NCBI GenBank assembly: GCA_019244165.1
Contig: JAFATA010000054.1
Coordinates: 1-60,742, forward strand
DNA: 60,742 bases
Reading direction: 5' to 3'
Origin: Pseudonocardiales bacterium
Lineage (GTDB): Bacteria > Actinomycetota > Actinomycetes > Mycobacteriales > Pseudonocardiaceae
Shown here: positions 45,471-53,326 of the stretch, in pieces
Numbering within the stretch: position 1 is the first letter of the stretch
Layout of the letters: each line of letters starts with the position of its first letter
Program-made: the position numbers and the translations under genes
The notes under the pieces: generated by a model
What the model was told of the DNA's origin: nothing
The model's database searches: none
The model's input: only the letters and a program-made list of their open reading frames with translations

Positions 45471-46802
45471 GTGCCGCGGTGGGTTGTGCATCTGGATATG
45501 GATGCCTTTTTCGCTGCCGTGGAGCAGCTGACCCGGCCGACTCTTGCTGGTCGGCCGGTTCTGGTGGGTGGGGTGGGTGCGCGGGGGGTGGTGGCCGGAG
45601 CGAGTTATGAGGCCCGTGCCTACGGTGTGCGCTCGGCGATGCCGATGTCTCAGGCGCGGCGACAGTGCCCCTCAGCGGTAGTGCTGCCGCTGCGGCTATC
45701 GGTGTACCGGGCGGTGAGCGAGCGGGTGTTCAGCGTGGTGCGGGAGGTAGCCGGGCCGGTTGAGCAGGTGGCGTTGGATGAGGCATTCACCGAGCCGGCG
45801 GAATTGTGGGGAGCTGACCAGGCCGCAGTCGAGGAGTTCGGCATGCGGCTGAGGGAGCGGGTACGCCGCTACACCGGTCTGGCGGGCTCGCTGGGTGCGG
45901 GGTCGGGCAAGCAGATCGCGAAGATCGCTTCTGGGCTGGCCAAGCCCGATGGGCTGTGCATCGTTGCGCAGGGTCGGGAGCGGGAGGTGCTGGCGCCGTT
46001 GCCGGTACGCCGGCTGTGGGGTGTCGGGCCGGTCGCTGAGGCCGCCCTGCGCCGGGTGGGCGTGGACACCATCGGTGCGCTGGCTGCGCTGTCCGTCTAT
46101 GAGGTCACGTCCCTGCTCGGGGCCACAGCCGGGGTGGCACTGCACCGGCTGGCCCACGGCGTGGATGACCGGACCGTGGCCGAGCGTGGGCACGCCAAGC
46201 AGGTCTCCGCGGAAACTACCTTCGAGGCGGACCTGGGCGACCTGGCCTCCGTGCGGGCCGCGGTTACCGAGATGACCATCCACGCGCACCGGCGCTTGCT
46301 CACCTCAGCTCGCTCGGCGCGCACGGTGACGGTGAAGGTGCGTGGCGCCGACTTCACCACCCGCAGCCGCTCGGAGACCGCCGTGACCGCGACCACCGAC
46401 GTCGTGGCGCTGGTGGACACCGCGCAGCGGCTGGTGACATCCGCGTTGCCGGGGTCGGGAGTGCGGCTGATCGGGGTGTTGCTGTCGGGGCTGACCAGCG
46501 CGGCGCAGCAGTCGCTGTTTGACGAGCCAACCCGCGCCACGCCTCTCACCCCCACGACCGCCACGCCCGCAGAATGGGCGGAATGGCACCACGCAGCGCC
46601 GACCCCGGAGCCGGAAAGGCCATGGCGGGCCGGCGATGACGTGACTCACCCGGATTATGGGCACGGCTGGGTCCAAGGCGCCGGCCATGACCGGGTCACC
46701 GTCCGGTTCGAAACCCGCAGCACCGGCCCGGGCCCCGTGCGCACCCTCACCGCCACAGACCCCAACCTGACCAGAGCGGACCCATTGACCAGCCTGGATT
46801 AG
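45471..46802 (+). CDS. dinB: DNA polymerase IV (Y-family, DinB-like)
   Basis: Error-prone lesion-bypass polymerase of 443 aa. VVHLDMDAFFAAVEQL carries the first catalytic Asp and the Y-family FF steric-gate region, SYEARAYGVRSAMPM the fingers, VALDEAFTE the Asp-Glu pair, and GSGKQIAKIASGLAKPDG the thumb entry. The little-finger domain covers residues ~240-345. The last ~90 residues, with RPWRAGDDVTHPDYGHGWVQ, form an extension seen in one actinobacterial DinB branch. GTG 45471 is chosen because the family begins at PRWVVHLD. It sits between the two 77-bp repeats. No SOS box is obvious. Confidence 0.92.
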   Translation: MPRWVVHLDMDAFFAAVEQLTRPTLAGRPVLVGGVGARGVVAGASYEARAYGVRSAMPMSQARRQCPSAVVLPLRLSVYRAVSERVFSVVREVAGPVEQVALDEAFTEPAELWGADQAAVEEFGMRLRERVRRYTGLAGSLGAGSGKQIAKIASGLAKPDGLCIVAQGREREVLAPLPVRRLWGVGPVAEAALRRVGVDTIGALAALSVYEVTSLLGATAGVALHRLAHGVDDRTVAERGHAKQVSAETTFEADLGDLASVRAAVTEMTIHAHRRLLTSARSARTVTVKVRGADFTTRSRSETAVTATTDVVALVDTAQRLVTSALPGSGVRLIGVLLSGLTSAAQQSLFDEPTRATPLTPTTATPAEWAEWHHAAPTPEPERPWRAGDDVTHPDYGHGWVQGAGHDRVTVRFETRSTGPGPVRTLTATDPNLTRADPLTSLD

Positions 46803-46818
46803 GAGCCAAGCATTGCGG

Positions 46819-46895
46819 TGCAGTTCCTCTTCGTCCCGCTCGGCGTGATCTGCGTGGGGGTGGTGTACCGGAAAACGGGTGGCCGGCGCTAACCG
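46819..46895 (+). repeat. 77-bp direct repeat, copy B
   Basis: Second copy of the DUF3311 3' end, 17 bp after the dinB stop. Read in the DUF3311 frame, all internal differences from copy A are synonymous (CTG/CTC, CGG/CGC, stop TGA/TAA). Confidence 0.9.
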
Positions 46896-47135
46896 TCCGT
46901 CCGGCGGTAAGCCCAGTACACCATCTGCATCGGGACCTCAACCCGGTCGCGCCCGCGCAGATCCGGGTGCTCGGTCCTCAGGCGTGCAACGGCGGCCAGC
47001 ACCTCGGCACGCCGCTGGGCCGGCAGGGTCGCGACCGCGCTGTGGCTCAGCGCGTACTCGGGTGCGGCAGGTAGCTCGGACGGGCCCGGTCGTAAAGCCC
47101 GGCCCGCGCGCCGAACGACAACGCCCGCCGCCGAT
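46890..47135 (-). pseudogene. Class I SAM methyltransferase remnant, N- and C-terminus joined
   Basis: From 47135 downward one frame reads RALSFGARAGLYDRARPSY, the usual opening of a class I methyltransferase. The next bases, in another frame, read LPAQRRAEVLAAVARL, RTEHPDLRGRDRVEVP and MQMVYWAYRRTDG to a TAG at 46890, the usual C-terminus. The SAM-binding middle (~170 residues) is deleted. Confidence 0.6.
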
Positions 47136-47311
47136 CAATCTCCGGCGTATCGGCAGGTCCCGCAGACACCCGCCAGCCTATCTGCTTCTCCCGGAGAGGT
47201 CTCGGCGCGTCCAGAGAGCACCCGATGCAGCCGGAACCTCGTGCTACGCTGCGGGTTCCAAGCTAGCCGCCCCGAGCTGTACCCGGCATGGCGACAGCCA
47301 GGAGCGACGAC

Positions 47312-48748
47312 GTGACGAACATGAGTCCGGATGAGTTCCGGCACTACGGCTACCGCGTGGTGGACTGGATCGCCGACTACTGGAAGCACCTCGAATCCCT
47401 CCCGGTCGCCCCGAGGGTCGAGCCCGGCGACATCCTCCGCCGGCTGCCCGCCCATCCCCCGGAGCAGGGTGAGTCCTTCGATGCCGTGCTCAGCGACCTG
47501 GATGAGCTCCTCGTCCCCGGCCTGTTGCACTGGCAGCATCCGAGGTTCTTCGGGTACTTCCCGGCGAATAGCTCCCCCCCGGCGGTGCTAGCCGACCTGC
47601 TGTGCTCCGGGCTCGGGGTGCAGGGCATGCTCTGGGTTACCAGCCCGGCGTGCACCGAGCTGGAGCAGCGGGTGCTCGACTGGCTGGCGCAAGCCCTCGG
47701 GTTGCCAGAGCGGTTCCGGCTCGCTGGCCCGGGCGGCGGGGTGATCCAGGACACGGCCTCCAGCTCGGTGATCCTCGCGGTGCTCGCGGCTCTGCACCGA
47801 GCTAGCGCGGGCCGGGTGCGCCGGGACGGGGTGACGCCAGGCCGCTACGTCTGCTATGTCACGGCGGAAACCCATTCCGCGGTCACCAAGGCGGCGGTGA
47901 TCACCGGACTCGGTGAGCAGGCGATCCGGCAGGTACCCACCCGGCCTGGCGAGCAGGCGATGGACCTCACCCAGCTGCGCGGGCTGGTCACTGCGGACCT
48001 GGTAGCGGGTCACACGTCGTTGCTGGCCGTGGCCACCGTGGGCACCACCTCAACTTGCGCGGTCGACCCGGTGCCCGGGATGGGGGCGCTCTGCCGGGAA
48101 CATGGCATCTGGCTGCACGTGGACGCCGCCTACGCCGGGGTGGCCGCGGTGTGCCCGGAACTGCGCTGGCTGCATGACGGGGTGGCCGAGTTCGCCGACT
48201 CCTACTGCACCAACCCGCACAAGTGGCTGCTCACCAACTTCGACTGCGACACCTTCTGGGTCGCCGACCGGGCCGCGCTGACCGGCGCCTTGTCCATCCT
48301 GCCCGAATACCTGCGCAACGAGGCCTCGGAATCAGGTCAGGTCACCGACTACCGGGACTGGCAGATCCCGCTGGGCCGCCGGTTCCGAGCCCTCAAACTC
48401 TGGGCGGTCCTGCGCTGCTACGGCCTGGCTGGGCTGCGGGAACACATCAGGCGGGGAATCGAGCATGCCCAACACGTGGCCCGGTGGATCACTGCGGACG
48501 AGCGCTTCGAGCTGACCACGCCGCAACGGCTGTCGCTGGTCTGTTTCCGGCTGCGCGCGGCGAACCAGGCGAACCTCGACCTGCTAGCCAGGGTGAACGC
48601 CACCGGCATCACCTTCCTCACCCACACCAAGATCGACGAACGGGTGTCGCTGCGCTTCGCGGCTGGCGGCACGCACACCGAACTGCACCACGTCGAGCAG
48701 GCATGGCGTTGTGTCCAGCAGCAAGCGGCCACCCTCCTCGCCGGGTGA
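47312..48748 (+). CDS. Pyridoxal-phosphate amino acid decarboxylase (group II, AADC-like)
   Basis: PLP enzyme of about 478 aa related to aromatic-L-amino-acid decarboxylases. SPDEFRHYGYRVVDWIADYW at the start, HPRFFGYFPANSSPPAVLAD near 80 and SPACTELEQRVLDWLAQALG near 110 are family hallmarks. HVDAAYAGVAAVCPE near 270 has the Asp that contacts the pyridine nitrogen, and CTNPHKWLLTNFDCD near 302 the PLP lysine. GTG 47312 has AGGAG 7 bases upstream; ATG 47288 would add 8 residues. Likely substrate is an aromatic amino acid, but neighbours give no pathway. Confidence 0.93.
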   Translation: MTNMSPDEFRHYGYRVVDWIADYWKHLESLPVAPRVEPGDILRRLPAHPPEQGESFDAVLSDLDELLVPGLLHWQHPRFFGYFPANSSPPAVLADLLCSGLGVQGMLWVTSPACTELEQRVLDWLAQALGLPERFRLAGPGGGVIQDTASSSVILAVLAALHRASAGRVRRDGVTPGRYVCYVTAETHSAVTKAAVITGLGEQAIRQVPTRPGEQAMDLTQLRGLVTADLVAGHTSLLAVATVGTTSTCAVDPVPGMGALCREHGIWLHVDAAYAGVAAVCPELRWLHDGVAEFADSYCTNPHKWLLTNFDCDTFWVADRAALTGALSILPEYLRNEASESGQVTDYRDWQIPLGRRFRALKLWAVLRCYGLAGLREHIRRGIEHAQHVARWITADERFELTTPQRLSLVCFRLRAANQANLDLLARVNATGITFLTHTKIDERVSLRFAAGGTHTELHHVEQAWRCVQQQAATLLAG

Positions 48749-48772
48749 CGCAGACCTGGCGCATCGCCCGAT

Positions 48773-49753
48773 TCACCCGAGCAACAGGTTGTGTCTTATC
48801 CGGGGTAGGCAATCGGGCAGCCCACCAGGGCGTCCCGCGACCAGAGCGAAACCGGTCGGGCGTAGTCGCAGTTCCAGGGCCAATGTCTGCTGGGCCCGGC
48901 TCATTCGCCGGAGTCTGGAGCGCAGCGTCTCGTCGGCAAACAAGTCCTCAACGCTCAACGCACCCGGCACCTCTGGCGCCACCCCGTCAAGATCCGGCAA
49001 CCTGATTCCCGTGGACGAGTAGACGCGATGTAATGCCACCCAGTCCAGCCCAGAGCCCTCGAACAGCGCGGGCAGTTCGGCGAACCGGAACGGCCGCACA
49101 ATCGGGTTGAGGTAGGCGTCGGCGTCGCGTGCCTCCTGCTCGACCGGGCTGAAACCGGCCTCCGTCCACCCCTCCCAGGGGTAACCGTAGCGGGCAAGCG
49201 AGTGGCGCAGGCCCAGTGCCCGGACGGTGTCCATGCCGGACCTGACGTCCTCGCCCGAGGTCAACAGCAGCACCAGCTCCCGATCGAGCATCCGACCGTG
49301 CTCGCCGAGGGAGTGGTAAAACCACAACAGCATATGCCCCTTCGGCGCCAGATGGTCCGCGAGCGCGCGCAGCCCCGCCCGGGGATCAGGCAGATGATGC
49401 AACACGCCGATACAGGTAATGAGATCGTATTCTATGCTCAGGGCGAGTTCCGGGATACTCGCCTTGAGGAACTCAATGTTGTTCGCGCCGTGCCGTTGGG
49501 CCAGCCGGCGGGCCACCGCGAGAGACTGGTTGCTGAGGTCGACGCCCAGAAAACTCGCCTTCGGGTAACGCAAGGCCATCCCCACCAGATAGTGCCCGGT
49601 ACCACATCCCGCCTCAAGAACCCGCAACCCTGACAGGTCTGGGTTGCTGCGGATCAGCGGTATTTCCTCCGCTATCTCGTTGATCAGGCTCGACTCGATG
49701 TCCGGTGAGGGAAAGGGGAAGGTCTCATAGAACTGGGCGGTCTCGCTCATCAT
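48773..49753 (-). CDS. SAM-dependent methyltransferase with C-terminal extension
   Basis: Class I methyltransferase of 326 aa. RVLEAGCGTGHYLVGMALRY near residue 45 is the SAM loop, FLGVDLSNQSL the acidic loop, and ITCIGVLHHLPDPRAGLRAL near 115 motif IV/V. The N-terminus (TAQFYETFPFPSPD) recalls methyltransferases that act on large substrates and begin with a Y-x-x-x-P-F-P motif. The C-terminal 130 residues are an additional helical region. Substrate unknown. It lies between the decarboxylase (convergent) and an epoxide-hydrolase-like gene 24 bp upstream on the same strand. Confidence 0.9.
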   Translation of the reverse strand: MMSETAQFYETFPFPSPDIESSLINEIAEEIPLIRSNPDLSGLRVLEAGCGTGHYLVGMALRYPKASFLGVDLSNQSLAVARRLAQRHGANNIEFLKASIPELALSIEYDLITCIGVLHHLPDPRAGLRALADHLAPKGHMLLWFYHSLGEHGRMLDRELVLLLTSGEDVRSGMDTVRALGLRHSLARYGYPWEGWTEAGFSPVEQEARDADAYLNPIVRPFRFAELPALFEGSGLDWVALHRVYSSTGIRLPDLDGVAPEVPGALSVEDLFADETLRSRLRRMSRAQQTLALELRLRPTGFALVAGRPGGLPDCLPRIRHNLLLG

Positions 49754-49777
49754 CGCGCACGCGTCCTTCCGGTCAGG

Positions 49778-50701
49778 TCACTCGCGGCCCAGGAACTCGG
49801 TCAGCAGCGCCGTGGTGTGCTCTGGTGCTTCTTGGTGCACGAAGTGCCCCACGCCGGGCAGAACTTTGTAGCGGTAGCCATCGCCGGCCCAGTAAGCCGA
49901 GCGGCGTGCGGTGCGCTCCAACACGTAGGGGTCATCGGTACCGTGCAGCTGCAGCACCGGCACCCGGACCCTCCGATCCACCGCGCGAGACAGCCGGCGC
50001 CCATCGAAACGGAACCGCGAGCGGCCGACCCATCGATAGTATTCTAATGCGCAGTGCGCCACTCCGGGAATCAACATGGCCTCCCGGTAACGCCGGGCCA
50101 CCGTGGTGAACTCGTTGCAGGCGCCCCACCGCTGGCCCGTACCCTGGCGCAGGAGCTGCTCCACCAGCACCGCGCCGTGGCGGGTCAGGCTGCGTTCGGG
50201 GAGCCAGGGCGCTTGGAAACTGGCCAGGTAGCGGGCTGCCAAGCGCTGCGCCGGGTCGCGCAGCAGGGCTTGGCCCATCGCACAGGGATGCGCGGCGGCC
50301 AGCACCGTCACCGAGCGCACCACCCGGGGGTGCAGCGCGGCCGTGCACCAGCTGAGGATGCCGCCCCAATCGTGCCCGACCAGGTCGGCTTGGCGTTCCC
50401 CGAGGGCCCGGACCAGGCCCGCCACGTCACCCGACAGCGTCCACGGGTCATACCCCCGGGGGGGCTTATCCGAGTCACCGTAGCCGCGCAGGTCCACCGC
50501 GACGGCGCGCATCCCCAGCGCGGCCAGCGCCGGGAGCTGGTGCCGCCAGGACCACCAGAACTCCGGGAAGCCATGCAGAAGCAGCACCAGCGGGCCGGTC
50601 CCGAGTTCGGCCACATGCAGCTGGATCCCGTTGGCCGATACCTCGCGGTGTGTCCACGGTCCCGGGATCCGAACCGAGCTGGGGTCCGGCGGGCGGCTCA
50701 C
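49778..50701 (-). CDS. Alpha/beta hydrolase, epoxide hydrolase-like
   Basis: Hydrolase of 307 aa. LLLHGFPEFWWSWRHQLPAL near residue 40 is the HGxP oxyanion motif of epoxide hydrolases and dehalogenases; LVGHDWGGILSW near 107 places an Asp nucleophile; LHGTDDPYV near 255 and GVGHFVHQEAPE near 285 give the acid and His. The cap domain carries ALEYYRW with a Tyr that could activate an epoxide. GTG start overlapping the stop of the holin-like gene (GTGA), so the two are co-translated. Epoxide hydrolase is the best guess. Confidence 0.88.
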   Translation of the reverse strand: MSRPPDPSSVRIPGPWTHREVSANGIQLHVAELGTGPLVLLLHGFPEFWWSWRHQLPALAALGMRAVAVDLRGYGDSDKPPRGYDPWTLSGDVAGLVRALGERQADLVGHDWGGILSWCTAALHPRVVRSVTVLAAAHPCAMGQALLRDPAQRLAARYLASFQAPWLPERSLTRHGAVLVEQLLRQGTGQRWGACNEFTTVARRYREAMLIPGVAHCALEYYRWVGRSRFRFDGRRLSRAVDRRVRVPVLQLHGTDDPYVLERTARRSAYWAGDGYRYKVLPGVGHFVHQEAPEHTTALLTEFLGRE

Positions 50702-51243
50702 CCCCCGGGTTGCTCAGCGCTGGGTTGCTCAGCCCGGGGTTCGCTGGCGGGTTCGCTGTCGCTGCGGCGCACGACGCGCCGAGGGGCCAGCGCCGCCCCG
50801 GTGTCGCGGACGGTGCTGATCGTGCGCTCTGGCTTGCGGATGCTGCGCATCCGGCGCCAGCCCACCAGACCGCACCCCGCCGCGACGGCCAGCATCAGGA
50901 CGAACACCAGGGCGAAGGCGGCCCACTGCGGCAGCCAGATAGCGATTACCTCGGCGATCGTGATGAACAGGAAGAACAGGCTGAAGAGCACGATCGTCAG
51001 CGCGAGGACGAAGAAGATGCTGCTCTTGGCGCCCTTGCGGGCCTCGGCGGTCAGCTCCGCCTTGGCCAGTTCCACCTCTGCGCGGAACAAGGTGGAGAAG
51101 TACGTGGCGGCATCCCGAACCAGATCACCCAGGGACGCATCGGCAAGCGGCGGGAGGGTGACCGGTGACAGCGGGACAGCAGGCGGTGATTCCGGTTTGG
51201 CATGCCGGCCGGGGCGCGGCGGGGTGCTGGTCACCTGCGACAT
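50698..51243 (-). CDS. Phage-holin-like family membrane protein (actinobacterial)
   Basis: Protein of about 181 aa of the putative actinobacterial Holin-X type. LGDLVRDAATYFSTLFRAEV, ELAKAELTAEARKGAKS is the amphipathic helix before two transmembrane helices (residues ~85-107 and ~113-135). N- and C-terminal tails are Pro/Ser/Glu-rich. In actinobacteria such genes are not phage-linked but often precede alpha/beta hydrolases, as here. ATG 51243 is preferred over the start 24 bases upstream. Confidence 0.82.
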   Translation of the reverse strand: MSQVTSTPPRPGRHAKPESPPAVPLSPVTLPPLADASLGDLVRDAATYFSTLFRAEVELAKAELTAEARKGAKSSIFFVLALTIVLFSLFFLFITIAEVIAIWLPQWAAFALVFVLMLAVAAGCGLVGWRRMRSIRKPERTISTVRDTGAALAPRRVVRRSDSEPASEPRAEQPSAEQPGG

Positions 51244-51347
51244 GGTGCCATGGTCCTTCTCGATCACGCCGTGTGGTCGGCACTCGACTCAGGGTGGCCG
51301 GAATCGCAACGAGATATCTCCAGCAACGGGGTGGTATGGTATTTGGT

Positions 51348-51599
51348 ATGGTGATGAAAAAGATCACCGTTACGCTGGATGAAGACGAGCTCGCTCGCAT
51401 CCGTGGCTTGGTCGAATCTGGCAAGGCCCCGAGCGTCTCGGGCTTCGTGCAGCACGCGGTGCGGGTGTCACTGGATGACGTCGCTGGTTGGGGAGCGGTG
51501 CTCGCGCAAGCTCTAGCTCAGACCGGTGGTGATCTCACCGCGGACGAACGGGCGTGGGCTGACCGGATCCTCGGTACCGGGAAGCACAGAGCAGCGTGA
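51348..51599 (+). CDS. Antitoxin of PIN toxin pair (ribbon-helix-helix type)
   Basis: Antitoxin of 83 aa. KKITVTLDEDELARIRGLVE, then SVSGFVQHAVRVSL forms a ribbon-helix-helix DNA-binding domain; the tail (DDVAGWGAVLAQALAQTGGD) neutralises the toxin. Two direct repeats of GGTATGG (51333-51339 and 51345-51351) straddle the start and may form the operator. ATG 51354 is an alternative start. Overlaps the toxin by 4 bp. Confidence 0.8.
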   Translation: MVMKKITVTLDEDELARIRGLVESGKAPSVSGFVQHAVRVSLDDVAGWGAVLAQALAQTGGDLTADERAWADRILGTGKHRAA

Positions 51600-52003
51600 C
51601 TGCAGCTTTTGTGACGGCTCGGCCGTCGTGGGGAATTACCTTCGACGCCGGTGGGCTCATTGCTCTCGATCGCGACGACCGGCAGGTGATCGTGCTGCTC
51701 GCCCGATCCGCCGAGGCCGGCGCCCGAGTCACCGTCCCGGCAAGTGCGCTGGCGCAGGCGATCCGCCAACCGGAACGGCAAGCCCGCCTGGCCAGGCTGA
51801 TTCGCCAGCCCACGACGGACGTCGTCCCCCTCGATGGCGTCGATGCCACCAACATCGGGCGACTTCTCGCCGCCAGCGGTACTGCCGACATCGCGGACGC
51901 CCACGTCGTGGTCTGTGCCCGACGCAGTGGCCAGCAGGTCGTCACCACAGACCCAGATGATCTTCATCGCCTCGACCCACACCTCGACGTCGTCCCGATC
52001 TGA
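51596..52003 (+). CDS. PIN-domain toxin (VapC-like)
   Basis: PIN-domain protein of 135 aa. WGITFDAGGLIALDRDD gives the first Asp, VPASALAQAIRQP the central helix, DIADAHVVVCARR the next Asp, and VVTTDPDDLHRL the last. It is the second VapBC-like pair in the window but only distantly similar to the one at 37.4 kb (short form, DAGGLIAL opening). GTG start overlapping the antitoxin stop (GTGA). A dead transposase follows at once. Confidence 0.82.
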   Translation: MTAAFVTARPSWGITFDAGGLIALDRDDRQVIVLLARSAEAGARVTVPASALAQAIRQPERQARLARLIRQPTTDVVPLDGVDATNIGRLLAASGTADIADAHVVVCARRSGQQVVTTDPDDLHRLDPHLDVVPI

Positions 52004-52012
52004 GCCCCCGGG

Positions 52013-52721
52013 CGGCGTCGCTCCGAAACTGCCTGGCCTCCTGATCGCCTCAGCATTGATCGATGTCACCCAGTTCGCCACCGTGATCGGCAAGCTCATC
52101 CAGCGGCACGCCGCGGTCGCCGAGCAGGCTGGCACGAGCGTGGCGGAGATGAAGGTGGTCTTTCGATGCCGGCCAGAACTCGCAGGCGAACTTCGATTAT
52201 GTGGCCGGGCGCAAGCTGCACTACGTCGGCTCGGTGCCGCCCGCGCCGCCCTGCAGGACGAGGTCTTCGGCAAACGAGTACTGATCACCAGCCGCGAGGA
52301 CTGGCCGATCTCCGAGGTCGTGGCCGGCTACCGCTCCCAGCCCGATGCCGAGTTCTCCTTCCGCCAGCTCAAAGACCGGCGCGTGGTGTCCTTCGCCCCG
52401 ATGCACCACTGGACCGAGCACAACATCCACGTGCACCTATTCACCTGCGTGCTCGCGCTCCAACTCACCCACCTGATGCGCCGCGCCGCGCACCAGGCCG
52501 GGCTGCACTATTCCGTACGCGAACTCCTAGCCCAGCTGGCCGGTATCCAGGAAAGCGTACTGATCTATCCCTCCACCGGCGGCCGACCCAAGGCTCGGCG
52601 CATGCTGACCGAGACCACTCCCGACCAAGACGAGCTCGCTGCGATCTTCGAACTCGAGCGCTGTGCCCCACGCACTGAGGTCATAGGAACCCACAAGATC
52701 CATATAGCTCGTGAACAGTAG
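52013..52721 (+). pseudogene. Transposase remnant (IS1634/IS4-like)
   Basis: Fragments of a DDE transposase. LIDVTQFATVIGKLIQRH is followed, after a one-base shift near 52162 (an extra T), by FDAGQNSQANFDYVAGRKLH and YVGSVPP in another frame. The original frame then resumes with EVVAGYRSQPDAEFSFRQLK, PMHHWTEHNIHVHLFTCVLA to the C-terminus at 52721, carrying the last acidic residue region. The 5' half and ~100 internal residues are missing. No terminal inverted repeats are visible. Confidence 0.8.
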
Positions 52722-52820
52722 CAACACACACAAAGATCAACTTAGCTAGGAAAGTCAGGCTAGAGGGTAGGAGATAGCCACTTCTACCTTGGCGCCGTTG
52801 CGTACCTGGCGGTGGCCGTC

Positions 52821-53246
52821 TCACTCTCCGGGGGAGCTGCGGAATCGCTTTACCTCACTGCGGCGGCGCTTGTCGGCCAAACGGCGTTCCCGCGCCGCCC
52901 GAGAGGGGTAGCTGGGGCGGCGTGTCGGTGGGTCCGGGGCAAGCGCTTGGCGAAGCATTGCGGCGAGCCGGACTCGCGCCGCTTCCCGGTTGCGCAGCTG
53001 GGAGCGGTGCTCGGCGGCCACGACGGTGAGCACACCGTCGATCAGCCGCCTGCCCAGCCGCTGGAGTATCCGGTCGCGTTGCGCTGGGGTGAACGCCGCG
53101 CTGGCCGCCACGTCAAAAATCAGTTCGACGCGCGAATCGGTGGTGTTCACCCCCTGCCCGCCCGGCCCACCTGCCCGAGAGAAGCGCCACCCCAGCTCAG
53201 TCTCAGGTATCGAGACCGAGCTGCACACCACCAGCATGTCGGGCAC
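52821..53246 (-). CDS. arfB: ArfB-like peptidyl-tRNA hydrolase (ribosome rescue)
   Basis: Codon-independent release factor of 141 aa. The catalytic GGQ motif is in FSRAGGPGGQGVNTTDSRVE, flanked by the usual ELGWRFSR and by LIFDVAAS. The C-terminal tail is rich in Arg/Lys (RRPSYPSRAARERRLADKRR), the part that enters the empty mRNA channel of stalled ribosomes. ATG 53237, three codons in, is an alternative start. It stands alone between the dead transposase and acs. Confidence 0.92.
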   Translation of the reverse strand: MPDMLVVCSSVSIPETELGWRFSRAGGPGGQGVNTTDSRVELIFDVAASAAFTPAQRDRILQRLGRRLIDGVLTVVAAEHRSQLRNREAARVRLAAMLRQALAPDPPTRRPSYPSRAARERRLADKRRRSEVKRFRSSPGE

Positions 53247-53301
53247 CTGTCCAGCATGCCCGCAGTGGGTTGGCCGTCGTTGGAGACGATGCGAACGGGG
53301 G

Positions 53302-53326
53302 TTGGTAGCCCTTGAAGGGCTACCAA
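53302..53326 (-). terminator. Terminator of acs
   Basis: TTGGTAGCCCTT and AAGGGCTACCAA form a near-perfect stem directly after the acs stop codon (minus strand), with only a very small loop. No gene follows for ~55 bp, then arfB on the same strand. Confidence 0.7.

Noticed and set aside
46700-46725. GGTTCGAAACC resembling a tRNA T-loop
   Set aside because: It lies inside the dinB coding sequence and no cloverleaf forms around it. I found no tRNA or rRNA gene in the window.
50698-51243. Prophage signal from the holin-like gene
   Set aside because: This family is chromosomal in actinobacteria, and no lysin, capsid or integrase gene is present.
52013-52721. Active insertion sequence
   Set aside because: The transposase is 5'-truncated, frameshifted and internally deleted, and I see no terminal inverted repeats or target duplication.
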